Assembly (NCBI GenBank): GCA_964537205.1
Contig: CAZHZH010000060.1
Span: 1-17,422, forward strand
Direction: 5' to 3'
Origin: Colivivens sp964537205
GTDB lineage: Bacteria; Bacteroidota; Bacteroidia; Bacteroidales; Bacteroidaceae
DNA length: 17,422 bases
Part shown: piece after piece, positions 1-8,400 of the stretch
Numbering within the stretch: the stretch's first letter is position 1
How the letters are laid out: every line of letters begins with the position of its first letter
Notes under the pieces: generated by a model
The model's input: the letters and a program-made list of their open reading frames with translations, nothing else
The model's database searches: none
Told to the model about the DNA's origin: nothing
Translations under genes and position numbers: made by a program

Positions 1-2154
1 TGGGCTTTCAACGTCGAACAGGCATACCGAGAACAAAGAGTTTGATTTGCGGTATTTATCGATTATGCCTTTGCAATTCATAAGTCCGAATCCAAAACCC
101 TTGTTTTGTTTCAACTCACTGTCGTGTTCTGTGTCTCCAATTTTGCTTGAGTCGTAAACCTTTTCATGGCGTATCGTTTCCATATCCGCCTCTGAAAGTC
201 CTCGTCCTGTATCGGATATGGATATTTCCACGTAATTGTCAGATGTCAGAGTGCTGATGCTGACGCTACCTCCTTGAGGTGTATACTTTCTCGCATTGTC
301 AAGTAAAGTGTTCATCATGAACAGTGTTAATGCCCTGTCTGCTTTTACTATAGCGTCAGACTTCTCTACATGCAGTGACAAACCTTTGTTTACAAATGAG
401 TTGTTGCTTTTTGCCAATGTGTCGAGCAATGGCTGTAACTTGAAGTTTTCAATGTTTAGGGAAACAATGCCTTGGCGCACTTTGATCCAGTGTGACAGTA
501 TTTCGTTGTAGAGATTGATTTGGTCAATTAGTTCCATGAGATACGAGAGTCTTTCCCTTCGTGTCGGTACTGGTGCGTCAGCGTCTCTCAGTCGGTTCAA
601 TTCGTTGATTGCACGGTCAAGAAATGGTGTAATACTATACACGAGCGACAGGCTGGTGCATTTGTCAATATAGCTCCGTTTGTTTTCTGCAATGTGTTGC
701 TCGTGTATGTACGTCTCACTGTCGATGCGCTTTGCTTCCATCTGCATTGAGGAATACAATGATTGTTTTTCCCTCATCCATTTATGGAATGTTTCTTCCA
801 CTGCTGTTATGTCGTTGTTGTAACTGCGTTCTGTCTTCCGTTTCAAGAAGCGAATATAAAGGAAGAGTCCAAGGAACAGAAGGACTGACAAAATAGCTAC
901 AGTCCATGCCAGGAAGTACTGCCTGTTTTGCTCTATTTCCAAGTTCTCATATTGGTTCTCAAGCTGTTTGTCTTGTCTGGTTGCATTGAGTATGTCAAGA
1001 TAAATGTTTCTGTTGTAATCTGATTGCCGTTTTTGTCCAAGGCTGCTATAAACCATGCTAAGGTGTTCCCGAATTTGTGCTATCCAGTCCCATGCGCATG
1101 TGATTGTGCCATTACGCATCCACCTCATCTCAGTGGATATGGAGTCTTGCTGGGACGAATATGGCATTAGGAATTCCGCGTCCACGCCATATAGCCTTCG
1201 GTGCTGAATATTGACAAATTCAAGTGCTTTGGTAGCAGTGTCAAGTGCCACTTCAGGTTGGTTCTTATGTACATAGTACTCTGATATTGTGAGGTACGTT
1301 ATGGCACGGCTGTATATTGATCCATATTCACGGAACAGTTGCAAAGAATGTTGGGCTATCTCCAATGGGAGAGTGCTTAATGAGTCATTGCTTCCTGTCG
1401 TCTCTGAGTTGATTATGTTGCTTGCGATTTTTTGCAGGGCACTTGCTAACATATAGGAGAGTCCGCTCCGTCGTGCTATTTCCAGCGCACGATCGTAGTC
1501 GTGAGTCAGCAGGCAATATCTTGCGAGCTGTGCGGAATCAGAGTCAACCATGCTCATATCTGATGTGACACATTGCAGTTCGGTATCGCCTTGAGCCTCT
1601 TGTTGAATGTTGTTGTAATAAGTTGCGGATGCGAAGTGGAATTCACTTCTAACATAATTGTACCACGTGGTTTGTATAGGCGTTAGCAGGTCTTTATCCT
1701 CTTCAATACGGCTAAGTTTGTATTCTGCGTCGTTTCGATAATCATAAAAAGCGTCGTTACGGCTTGTGATTTGGCAAATCTTCATGATGCCAACGTCTGC
1801 CGCGGCTTTTATTATAAGGTTGTTTGTAGCAAGGTCGCTTTCTAAATATAATGTTTGCGCGCTGTCGTAATCCATTAGCATGTATTGCACGAATGCCAGG
1901 TTGTTGAGTGCGATAGCCCTGCCTTCGTCGTAGTCTGCCGATTTATTGAATGCCAATTGTGAGTATTTTGCAGTTGAATCCAGATACATGTACCTGCTGG
2001 TGTAGGCCAACTCGTTAAGTGAGTCCACCGTATGTCGTAAGTTGTTATTTCCCCTCAACGTACCGGTAGGAGGAAAAAGTCCAATCAGTGTGATGATTAT
2101 GATGATGCCAAACAAACTGATTAGTATCCAGGTCTTTTTTGTAAATCTTTTCAT
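1..2154 (-). CDS. TPR-type membrane sensor histidine-kinase-like protein (DUF5112/DUF5113-like), C-terminus cut by window edge
   Basis: The frame is open from ATG at 2154 to base 1, giving 718 residues with no stop; the C-terminus lies outside the window. Residues about 7-26 form a hydrophobic N-terminal anchor. Residues about 30-405 are a helical, TPR-like region that should be periplasmic, with short helix pairs such as LNNLAFVQYMLMDYDSAQ. A second membrane segment is at about 414-434. The cytoplasmic part ends in a GHKL ATPase: N box LLDNARKYT (Asn620), G1 box DTGRGLS (648-654) and G2 box GFGFGLMNCKG (686-696). At the place expected for the H box (about 495-515) I read CTSLSLVYSITPFLDRA and no SHELRTP-like motif. 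From memory this matches the Bacteroidetes DUF5112/DUF5113 sensors, usually paired with a LuxR-type regulator; any such regulator would lie beyond base 1. It starts 31 bases after the Ser/Thr kinase stop, so the two are probably co-transcribed. Confidence 0.85.
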   Translation of the reverse strand, partial: MKRFTKKTWILISLFGIIIIITLIGLFPPTGTLRGNNNLRHTVDSLNELAYTSRYMYLDSTAKYSQLAFNKSADYDEGRAIALNNLAFVQYMLMDYDSAQTLYLESDLATNNLIIKAAADVGIMKICQITSRNDAFYDYRNDAEYKLSRIEEDKDLLTPIQTTWYNYVRSEFHFASATYYNNIQQEAQGDTELQCVTSDMSMVDSDSAQLARYCLLTHDYDRALEIARRSGLSYMLASALQKIASNIINSETTGSNDSLSTLPLEIAQHSLQLFREYGSIYSRAITYLTISEYYVHKNQPEVALDTATKALEFVNIQHRRLYGVDAEFLMPYSSQQDSISTEMRWMRNGTITCAWDWIAQIREHLSMVYSSLGQKRQSDYNRNIYLDILNATRQDKQLENQYENLEIEQNRQYFLAWTVAILSVLLFLGLFLYIRFLKRKTERSYNNDITAVEETFHKWMREKQSLYSSMQMEAKRIDSETYIHEQHIAENKRSYIDKCTSLSLVYSITPFLDRAINELNRLRDADAPVPTRRERLSYLMELIDQINLYNEILSHWIKVRQGIVSLNIENFKLQPLLDTLAKSNNSFVNKGLSLHVEKSDAIVKADRALTLFMMNTLLDNARKYTPQGGSVSISTLTSDNYVEISISDTGRGLSEADMETIRHEKVYDSSKIGDTEHDSELKQNKGFGFGLMNCKGIIDKYRKSNSLFSVCLFDVESP

Positions 2155-2185
2155 AGGGTAACTCACAGCATTTATACCTTATTAT

Positions 2186-4546
2186 TCATGGACGTACGGG
2201 ACGGATAGGATGTCCCAGATATCGGTCGTAGCTGTACCATTCGTGTTGATCGTCAGGGCCGAAAAGCAAGTAGTAGGCATCGTCTGGATTATTTGTATTG
2301 TACAAATTTGACCAATAGTGACCGTAGGTGCCTGTGTAGTTGAGACTCGACTCGTAGCGATAGCCAGCGGCGGGCAGGAATATGGAGTTTCCGTTAGGAC
2401 CGATCACATTATATCCTTTCTTGCCATTCATTGTGGTCCATGTCCAAGCACACCTATCCAATAATTCCTTTACTTCTGCTTTTGAAGGCATACGCCATGG
2501 AGAACCAAGTGCGGCTGTTGCGGCATCATCCTCAGGGTCAAGGGTGGTTTTGCCGTCTGAACCATTGTATTTACTCCATGAATCACCAGACATATCCAAG
2601 CAATAAGGAGTGTTGTCCCAATCATAATGCCAAGTGTTGCCTGTACGAGGTTCGGTCTCTGCCCAGGCATAGTAGTTGCCATATTCATCCGGACGCGACG
2701 CTCCGAGGTTGCAAGTCGCCCATTTTACACTCAATCCAAGGTCAACATATAAAGGTGATAGTACAGGACGGATGCTGTTGCCACTTGGGCGACCATCATA
2801 ATAGTCGTTGAATAGTCCTGTTGAATTATAGCCCAACCCAAATGCATAGAAGTAACTACAGGGTGGGTCCACTGTACTTGACCAATAGATTCCTTCTTCA
2901 TTTTCTGAGTAGAGGTCATCACCGTTGCGTGTACCCGCTGCAGGTAAAAAAATAGAGTTCCCGTTCGGACCAGTCACCTTGTAACCTTTCTTCCCGTTCA
3001 TTTTCCCCCATGTCCATTCACATGTTTCTTCGAGTTCCTGTATCTCTTCATTTGTCGGCATGCGCCATGGAGAACCGAGGGCCATTGTCGCCGCATCGTC
3101 CTCTGGATCAAGGACAGACTTGCCATCAGTACCCATGTATTTGTACCATTCTGTGTCGACAGATGTTGCACCACCGGTCTTATAGTAGGGGGCGGATTCC
3201 CAATCGAACCCGCTTGTTCGAGGCTCAGTATCTGCCCAAGCGTAGTAATCTCCATACTCTTCAGGGCTGTATGCTCCAAGATTATGAGTCGCCCATAATG
3301 TCCCGCTTGGCAACCCAAGGTCAACATAGTTGTAGCCGTTCACTGTCCCGCTTGGCTCGCTAACTGTGACATGTAACGACATTTCATGTACGAACATTAC
3401 TGCGGCAGCTATAAGAATTGCGGCACAGCCGACAAATCCAAGTATCTTATATGTTTTTTTATTCTTCCAAGCATAAGCTTTTGCCTTATCTGGCGTTTGC
3501 TGTTTGGATTGCTCGCCTTTAACGAAAGGTATGTTAATCCGTGTGGCATCCCCATTGTTCTCTATCACCGTGTCGCGGTTCAGGTCTTGACCGTCTACGA
3601 TACGGGATGTTGAGGCCGCCTTCTGACGGTTATTATCAGTGTCGTCTTTGATTACTTTCTCTACTGTGTCAGTATTGTCCAAATCTGCGAGAAACTCTCC
3701 TACTGTGGATTGTCTGTTCTTTCTCGCCGTTGACATCGCTTGGGTGATTGGTGCTTTAAGATGTGCAGGAAATCCTTGTGGAAAGGTTAATCCGTCGTCA
3801 ATCAGGCGTGGAGCGGGAGGTGGCACAACACCAGTGAGCAGGTAGTACAAAGTCGCCGCAAGCGAGTAGATGTCGGTTTGTGGGGAGAACTCACTCACTC
3901 CTCCCTCGTTGTATTGTTCAAATGGGGCATATCCATGCGACAATCCTGTCAACGTGGTGGATGTCTGCATGCCCGACGAGTCATACTGTTTTGACAGTCC
4001 AAAGTCGATCAGTACCGGAGTGTCATCGATGTGCCGTACCATTATGTTGGCTGGTTTCACGTCTAAGTGGTTCATCTTGCGGTCATGGATGTATTCCAAT
4101 GCCTTGCCTACCTTATTTATATATACTAATGCCTTCGACTCCGGCAATGGACCATTCCGCTTGACTATGTCGTATAACGTACAGCCATCGATATAGTCCA
4201 TTACATAATACGCCGTGGCATTCTCCTCGAAGGCGGCGTGGATTCTGATAATGCCGGGGTGATTGAGTTTGGCGATGTTGCGCGCCTCTTTCAAAAACTT
4301 CTGCTTGAGGCGTTCTATAAACTCATGCGAACTGGCTGTGCCAAGATTCACATGGCTCGTATCCGTGTCGCGGTAGCAGAAGTTCTCCGGAAAGAACTCC
4401 TTGATAGCGACTTTCATATCCAGGTTCACATCAGTCGCAAGGTATGTTATTCCGAAACCGCCTTGCCCGAGAACCTTATCTATACGATACACACCATGAT
4501 ATAATGACGTTCCTTCTTGCAAATATTGTGCCGTATTCATGTCCAT
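2186..4546 (-). CDS. Transmembrane Hanks-type Ser/Thr protein kinase with two C-terminal FISUMP domains
   Basis: 786 residues. The kinase domain covers about 20-290: glycine loop GQGGFG (27-32), VAIK lysine (Lys49), probable alpha-C glutamate (Glu87), catalytic loop HLDVKPAN (160-167), DFG (181-183) and APFE in place of APE (207-210). The residue before the catalytic Asp is Leu, so this is a non-RD kinase. A polar linker (about 290-362) leads to one membrane segment (about 368-386). Two copies of the Fibrobacter succinogenes major paralogous (FISUMP) domain follow, beginning YVDLGLPSGTLWAT (407) and YVDLGLSVKWAT (600), which should lie outside the cytoplasmic membrane. The copies are 193 residues apart and share exact stretches such as GSPWRMP and GPNGNSIFLPAAG. 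The likely role is sensing outside the membrane and phosphorylating inside. Substrate and ligand are unknown. ATG at 4546 follows a TAnnTTTG promoter box by 29 bases; Met3 is an alternative start. Confidence 0.92.
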   Translation of the reverse strand: MDMNTAQYLQEGTSLYHGVYRIDKVLGQGGFGITYLATDVNLDMKVAIKEFFPENFCYRDTDTSHVNLGTASSHEFIERLKQKFLKEARNIAKLNHPGIIRIHAAFEENATAYYVMDYIDGCTLYDIVKRNGPLPESKALVYINKVGKALEYIHDRKMNHLDVKPANIMVRHIDDTPVLIDFGLSKQYDSSGMQTSTTLTGLSHGYAPFEQYNEGGVSEFSPQTDIYSLAATLYYLLTGVVPPPAPRLIDDGLTFPQGFPAHLKAPITQAMSTARKNRQSTVGEFLADLDNTDTVEKVIKDDTDNNRQKAASTSRIVDGQDLNRDTVIENNGDATRINIPFVKGEQSKQQTPDKAKAYAWKNKKTYKILGFVGCAAILIAAAVMFVHEMSLHVTVSEPSGTVNGYNYVDLGLPSGTLWATHNLGAYSPEEYGDYYAWADTEPRTSGFDWESAPYYKTGGATSVDTEWYKYMGTDGKSVLDPEDDAATMALGSPWRMPTNEEIQELEETCEWTWGKMNGKKGYKVTGPNGNSIFLPAAGTRNGDDLYSENEEGIYWSSTVDPPCSYFYAFGLGYNSTGLFNDYYDGRPSGNSIRPVLSPLYVDLGLSVKWATCNLGASRPDEYGNYYAWAETEPRTGNTWHYDWDNTPYCLDMSGDSWSKYNGSDGKTTLDPEDDAATAALGSPWRMPSKAEVKELLDRCAWTWTTMNGKKGYNVIGPNGNSIFLPAAGYRYESSLNYTGTYGHYWSNLYNTNNPDDAYYLLFGPDDQHEWYSYDRYLGHPIRPVRP

Positions 4547-4575
4547 GGATGTTCTTTTATCTCTTTATTTATATA

Positions 4576-4583
4576 CAAAGGTA
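4576..4583 (-). promoter_or_regulatory. Bacteroidetes -7 promoter box for the Ser/Thr kinase operon
   Basis: The minus strand reads TACCTTTG at 4583-4576, an exact match to the Bacteroidetes consensus TAnnTTTG. The kinase ATG at 4546 lies 29 bases further on, implying a short 5' leader. No good TTG is seen 19-20 bases upstream; a TTTG sits only 12 bases upstream. Confidence 0.7.
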
Positions 4584-4672
4584 CAATTATTTTTCCAAAC
4601 TAATGGCTCAATACATATAATTCTTTTATTGCATCGGTTCATTACTGCCCCGTTAAAATTGGGACGAGTTTA

Positions 4673-4915
4673 GATATTAATATAAATGGCCAACGATATT
4701 AATATAAATGGCCAACGATATTAATATAAATGGCCAACGATATTAATATNNNNNNNNNNNNNNNNNNNNNNNNNNNNNNNNNNNNNNNNNNNNNNNNNNN
4801 NNNNNNNNNNNNNNNNNNNNNNNNNNNNNNNNNNNNNNNNNNNNNNNNNAAATGGTCAACGATATTAATATAAATGCCAAACCATATTAATATAGACTGG
4901 CAACCATATTAATAT
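4673..4915. repeat. 22-bp tandem repeat array with palindromic ATATTAATAT core, interrupted by an assembly gap
   Basis: Each 22-bp unit has a first half GATATTAATAT and a second half AAATGGCCAAC. Units 4673-4694, 4695-4716 and 4717-4738 are identical, and a fourth breaks off at 4749 where the N run begins. After the gap come a half unit (4850-4860, one change) and progressively diverged units at 4861-4882, 4883-4904 and 4905-4915. The core ATATTAATAT is a perfect palindrome kept in every copy, while the GGCCAAC half varies. The copy number is unknown because the gap falls inside the array. The array lies about 90 bases upstream of the kinase promoter box. It has no protein-coding look. It could be a minisatellite or a set of protein binding sites two helical turns apart. 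Confidence 0.93.
4750..4849. other. Assembly gap of 100 N inside the repeat array
   Basis: Exactly 100 ambiguous bases, the usual placeholder for a gap of unknown length. Both edges fall within the 22-bp repeat, so the repeat itself most likely broke the assembly and the real distance is not known. Confidence 0.97.
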
Positions 4916-4958
4916 ATGATTATTTTTTTTGATGGCAAGAATATTTAGACTACTTTAA

Positions 4959-5120
4959 CCCAAATCGGTCATTAGGCTGTTACGCCCTAACAAACTCTCT
5001 TTTTGTCATCTATTTTCTCGTTTTTCGGTTACAATGGAACCCCATTGCGCCCTCAAACCGTAAAAACATCTGCTCTGGAAATATAGTTGTTATCATCATA
5101 ACGCTAATGACCGATTTGGG
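4959..5120. mobile_element. MITE-like non-coding element with 17-bp perfect terminal inverted repeats
   Basis: CCCAAATCGGTCATTAG at 4959-4975 is repeated exactly in inverted orientation at 5104-5120. The pentamer TTTAA flanks both ends (4954-4958 and 5121-5125), consistent with a 5-bp target duplication, although it may instead be part of a longer imperfect end. The 162-bp element has no useful open frame. It contains small hairpins, for example CAATGG-AACC-CCATTG near 5033 and GTTAT-CATC-ATAAC near 5090. This is the architecture of a miniature inverted-repeat element mobilised by a transposase encoded elsewhere. I cannot name the parent family. Confidence 0.72.
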
Positions 5121-5125
5121 TTTAA

Positions 5126-5270
5126 TGGGACAGTAGTGGCATCAGCTATAAAGATCCACTCGGCAGACTTGGGATGACGGAAGGATGATGTAAGAGGAGT
5201 AGGGTTGATGATGGGAAGAGATGGCTATGAGGTGAGGGCAGGCTTGGTCTAACATGTAGTACTTTACCAT
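5126..5270. other. Non-coding spacer, nothing recognised
   Basis: Part of the gene-free stretch between the kinase operon and carB. The minus strand is open for about 45 codons between stops from near 5235 into the right end of the MITE-like element, but it has no convincing start or recognisable product. No promoter box or tRNA is seen. Whether this is decayed coding sequence or plain spacer cannot be told. Confidence 0.4.
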
Positions 5271-5338
5271 ATAACTTCATGAAGTTATGCCCCGAACTTC
5301 ATGAGGTTATGGTTCGAACTTCATGAGGTTTTCATCTG
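5271..5338. repeat. Three-unit 22-bp-period repeat with palindromic AACTTCATGAAGTT core
   Basis: AACTTCATGAAGTT begins at 5273, and AACTTCATGAGGTT begins at 5295 and 5317, so the spacing is exactly 22 bp. The first copy is the best palindrome, perfect over 18 bases (5271-5288). The linkers between cores differ (ATGCCCCG, ATGGTTCG, TTCATCTG), so the core is conserved rather than the whole unit. The sequence is unrelated to the AT-rich array at 4673-4915 although the period is the same. It lies between the MITE-like element and the carB terminator. Confidence 0.85.
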
Positions 5339-5395
5339 AAAAAGGTGAAGTTGTCGTTAAGTTCATATATGCGCGTTATGGATGAAATATTTTCG

Positions 5396-5436
5396 AATCA
5401 AAAAGAGGATGCATCAGAATTTTGATACACCCTCTT
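5396..5436 (-). terminator. Rho-independent terminator of carB
   Basis: On the minus strand AAGAGG (5436-5431) pairs with CCTCTT (5408-5403). Inside it TG/CA and ATCA/TGAT pair around small mismatches, with a loop of about six bases. A run of five T follows at 5404-5400. It starts 24 bases after the carB stop. Confidence 0.8.
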
Positions 5437-5459
5437 CTAATATTATTATTGATGTTTAA

Positions 5460-8400
5460 TTACTTCACGTACTCTTGCCAGCTCTTAATTTGCAAGTCTT
5501 CGAGCCTCTTGTCTGTAAATGCTTCGATGAATGCTTTGGCCAGCCGCGCGTTTGTCATCAATGGTATGTTGTGATCGATGGCCGCCCTGCGTATCTTGTA
5601 GCCATTGGTGAGCTCACGCTTGGTTTGGTTTTTAGGTACATTGATTATAAGCTCGAACTTGTGTTGGGCGATCATGTCCATGACGTTGATTCCTTCTTTT
5701 TCATCAGGCCATGCGACTTCCGTCGCGCTCACCCCGTTCTCATTTAAGTATTTAGCGGTACCATGTGTTGCGAAAATGTCGTAATGTTTTGTCTGCAATT
5801 TTTTACATGCATCGAGAAGGTCCATCTTGCCACGTGCACCGCCTGAAGATATAAGTATGCTTTTCTTTGGCAATTTGTAACCAGTGGCTATAAGTGCGTT
5901 AAGGAGAGCCTCGTTCATGTCGTCACCTAAACAGCCGACTTCGCCAGTCGAACTCATGTCGACTCCTAATACAGGATCCGCGTTTTGCAGGCGTGCGAAA
6001 GAGAATTGGCTCGCTTTAACTCCGATGCGGTCAATGTCGAATTCCGACTTGTCGGGTTTTGTATATGGCGCGTCAAGCATTATTCTGGTCGCTGTATCGA
6101 TAAGGTTGTGTTTCAAAATCTTTGAAACAAACGGAAATGAGCGTGATGCGCGCAGATTGCACTCTATGACTCTCACAATTGGTCCTTTTGCAAGATACTG
6201 GATGTTAAACGGACCGGATATGTTGAGCTCTTTGGCTATTTGCCGGCTTATCTTTTTCAATTGCCTTATAGTTGAGTAATAGATTTGCTGTGCAGGGAAA
6301 ACAAGTGTGGCGTCTCCCGAGTGCACTCCCGCGAACTCAATATGTTCGCTGATGGCGTATTCTACTATTTCTCCTTGTTGAGCTACCGCGTCGAACTCTA
6401 TTTCTTTGGTGTCCTGCATAAATTGACTGACAACGACAGGGTAGTCCTTGCTCACTTCTGTCGCCATATTTAAAAAGCGGTCGAGTTCTTCGTCGCTGTA
6501 ACATACGTTCATGGCCGCACCCGACAATACGTATGATGGGCGTACAAGAACTGGATAACCTACTTCCTTGACAAATTCTTTAATGTCGTCGTGAGATGTC
6601 AGTGCACGCCATGCAGGCTGGTCTATACCGAGTTTGTCAAGCATCGCTGAGAATTTATTCCTGTTCTCCGCACGGTCAATGCTAATAGGTGATGTTCCGA
6701 GTATTGGAACGTCTTGGCGGTATAGTTTCATAGCCAAGTTGTTTGGAATTTGTCCGCCGACACTCACAATAACGCCGCGAGGTTGTTCAAGGTCGATTAC
6801 GTCGAGTACGCGCTCGAATGACAACTCGTCGAAGTAAAGACGATCACACATATCATAGTCTGTGCTGACTGTTTCAGGATTGTAATTGATCATTATGCTC
6901 TTGTACCCCAACTTGCGTGCGGTGTTGATGGCGTTCACCGAGCACCAGTCGAATTCTACTGACGATCCTATGCGGTATGCACCCGAGCCAAGTACTACGA
7001 CCGATTTTTCATTGTGATAGTAATTAACGTCATAGCCAGTAGTCCCATAAGTCATATACAGGTAGTTCGTCAGTTCGGGATGTTCGCTTGCGACGGTGTT
7101 TATGCGTTTGACTGCTGGAAGAATATTCATCCCCTTGCGGTATTTTCTGACCTTGAGGTTCTCCTCTTCCATATTGCCTGACGGTTTCAATACAAAGCGT
7201 GCAATTTGGAAGTCGCTGAATCCGCAAGCTTTAACCTCGCGCATGAATTCTGGCGATATTTCTTCAAGTGAGTTGAGCAATTGAAGTTTGTGTTTGAGGT
7301 CTACTATGTGTTTTAGCCTTGATATAAACCAGGTATCTATTTTAGTCAGCTCCTCAATGCGCTCCACCGTGTAGCCTTCCTCAAGTGCCTGTGCGATGGC
7401 AAATATGCGCAAGTCGGTAGGATGTGACAATTCGTAGTCGAGATTGTCGAACTTGATGTGATCGTTGCCTACAAAGCCATGCATGCCTTGTCCAATCATG
7501 CGCAGCCCCTTTTGTATCATCTCTTCAAAAGAGCGTCCGATTGACATTATTTCTCCGACTGATTTCATTGATGACCCTATTCGGCGGCTGACACCAGAAA
7601 ATTTGGTAAGGTCCCAACGCGGAATCTTGCATATCATATAGTCCAACTGTGGCGCAACGTATGCTGAGTTGGTCGTTCCCATTTCTCCAATTTGGTCAAG
7701 AGTGTAGCCCAGGGCGATCTTAGCCGCTACGAATGCGAGAGGATAGCCCGTAGCCTTTGAGGCAAGGGCAGATGACCGGCTCAGTCTGGCGTTAATTTCA
7801 ATGACACGGTAGTCATTTGTCTCTGCGTTGAATGCGAACTGGATGTTGCACTCTCCGACAATATCCAGATGACGTACGGTCTTTATTGTGAGATCTTGTA
7901 GCAGTTTTACTTGTTCGTCGGTAAGCGAGCAGGTAGGAGCTACAACAATTGATTCTCCTGTGTGTATGCCGAGTGGGTCGAAATTTTCCATGCTGGCGAC
8001 AGTGAAGCAATGGTCGTTCTTGTCGCGTATACATTCAAATTCTATTTCCTTCCAACCTTTCAATGATTCTTCCACGAGTATTTGTGGCGCGAATGTGAAT
8101 GCGCTTTCTGCCAATTGCTTGAATGCATTCTCGTCAGGGCATATTCCACTGCCTAATCCTCCGAGTGCGTAGGCGGAACGTATCATGACTGGATAACCAA
8201 TTTCGCGCGCAGACTTGATTGCGTCGGTCATGTTTTCAACTGCGTGACTTACTGGCGTTTTAATCTCTATCTTGTTAAGCTGCTTGACGAAACGGTCACG
8301 GTCTTCCGTGTTCATTATTGCTTCAACAGATGTTCCCAATACTTTTACTCCGTATTCTTTGAGGGTGCCATTGAGAAACAATTCTGTGCCGCAATTCAAG

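Noticed and set aside
3870..4196. 108-codon plus-strand frame and its neighbours
   Set aside because: These are antisense shadows of the kinase domain, whose motifs are unmistakable on the minus strand.
4673..4915. CRISPR array
   Set aside because: Units are contiguous 22-bp repeats without unique spacers, and no cas gene is near.
5126..5235. Minus-strand frame of about 45 codons read as a gene fragment
   Set aside because: It has no start, ends inside the MITE-like element and shows no family motif; most likely chance.
5271..5338. CRISPR-like array with short spacers
   Set aside because: The 14-base cores and 8-base linkers are far too short, there are only three copies, and no cas genes are present.
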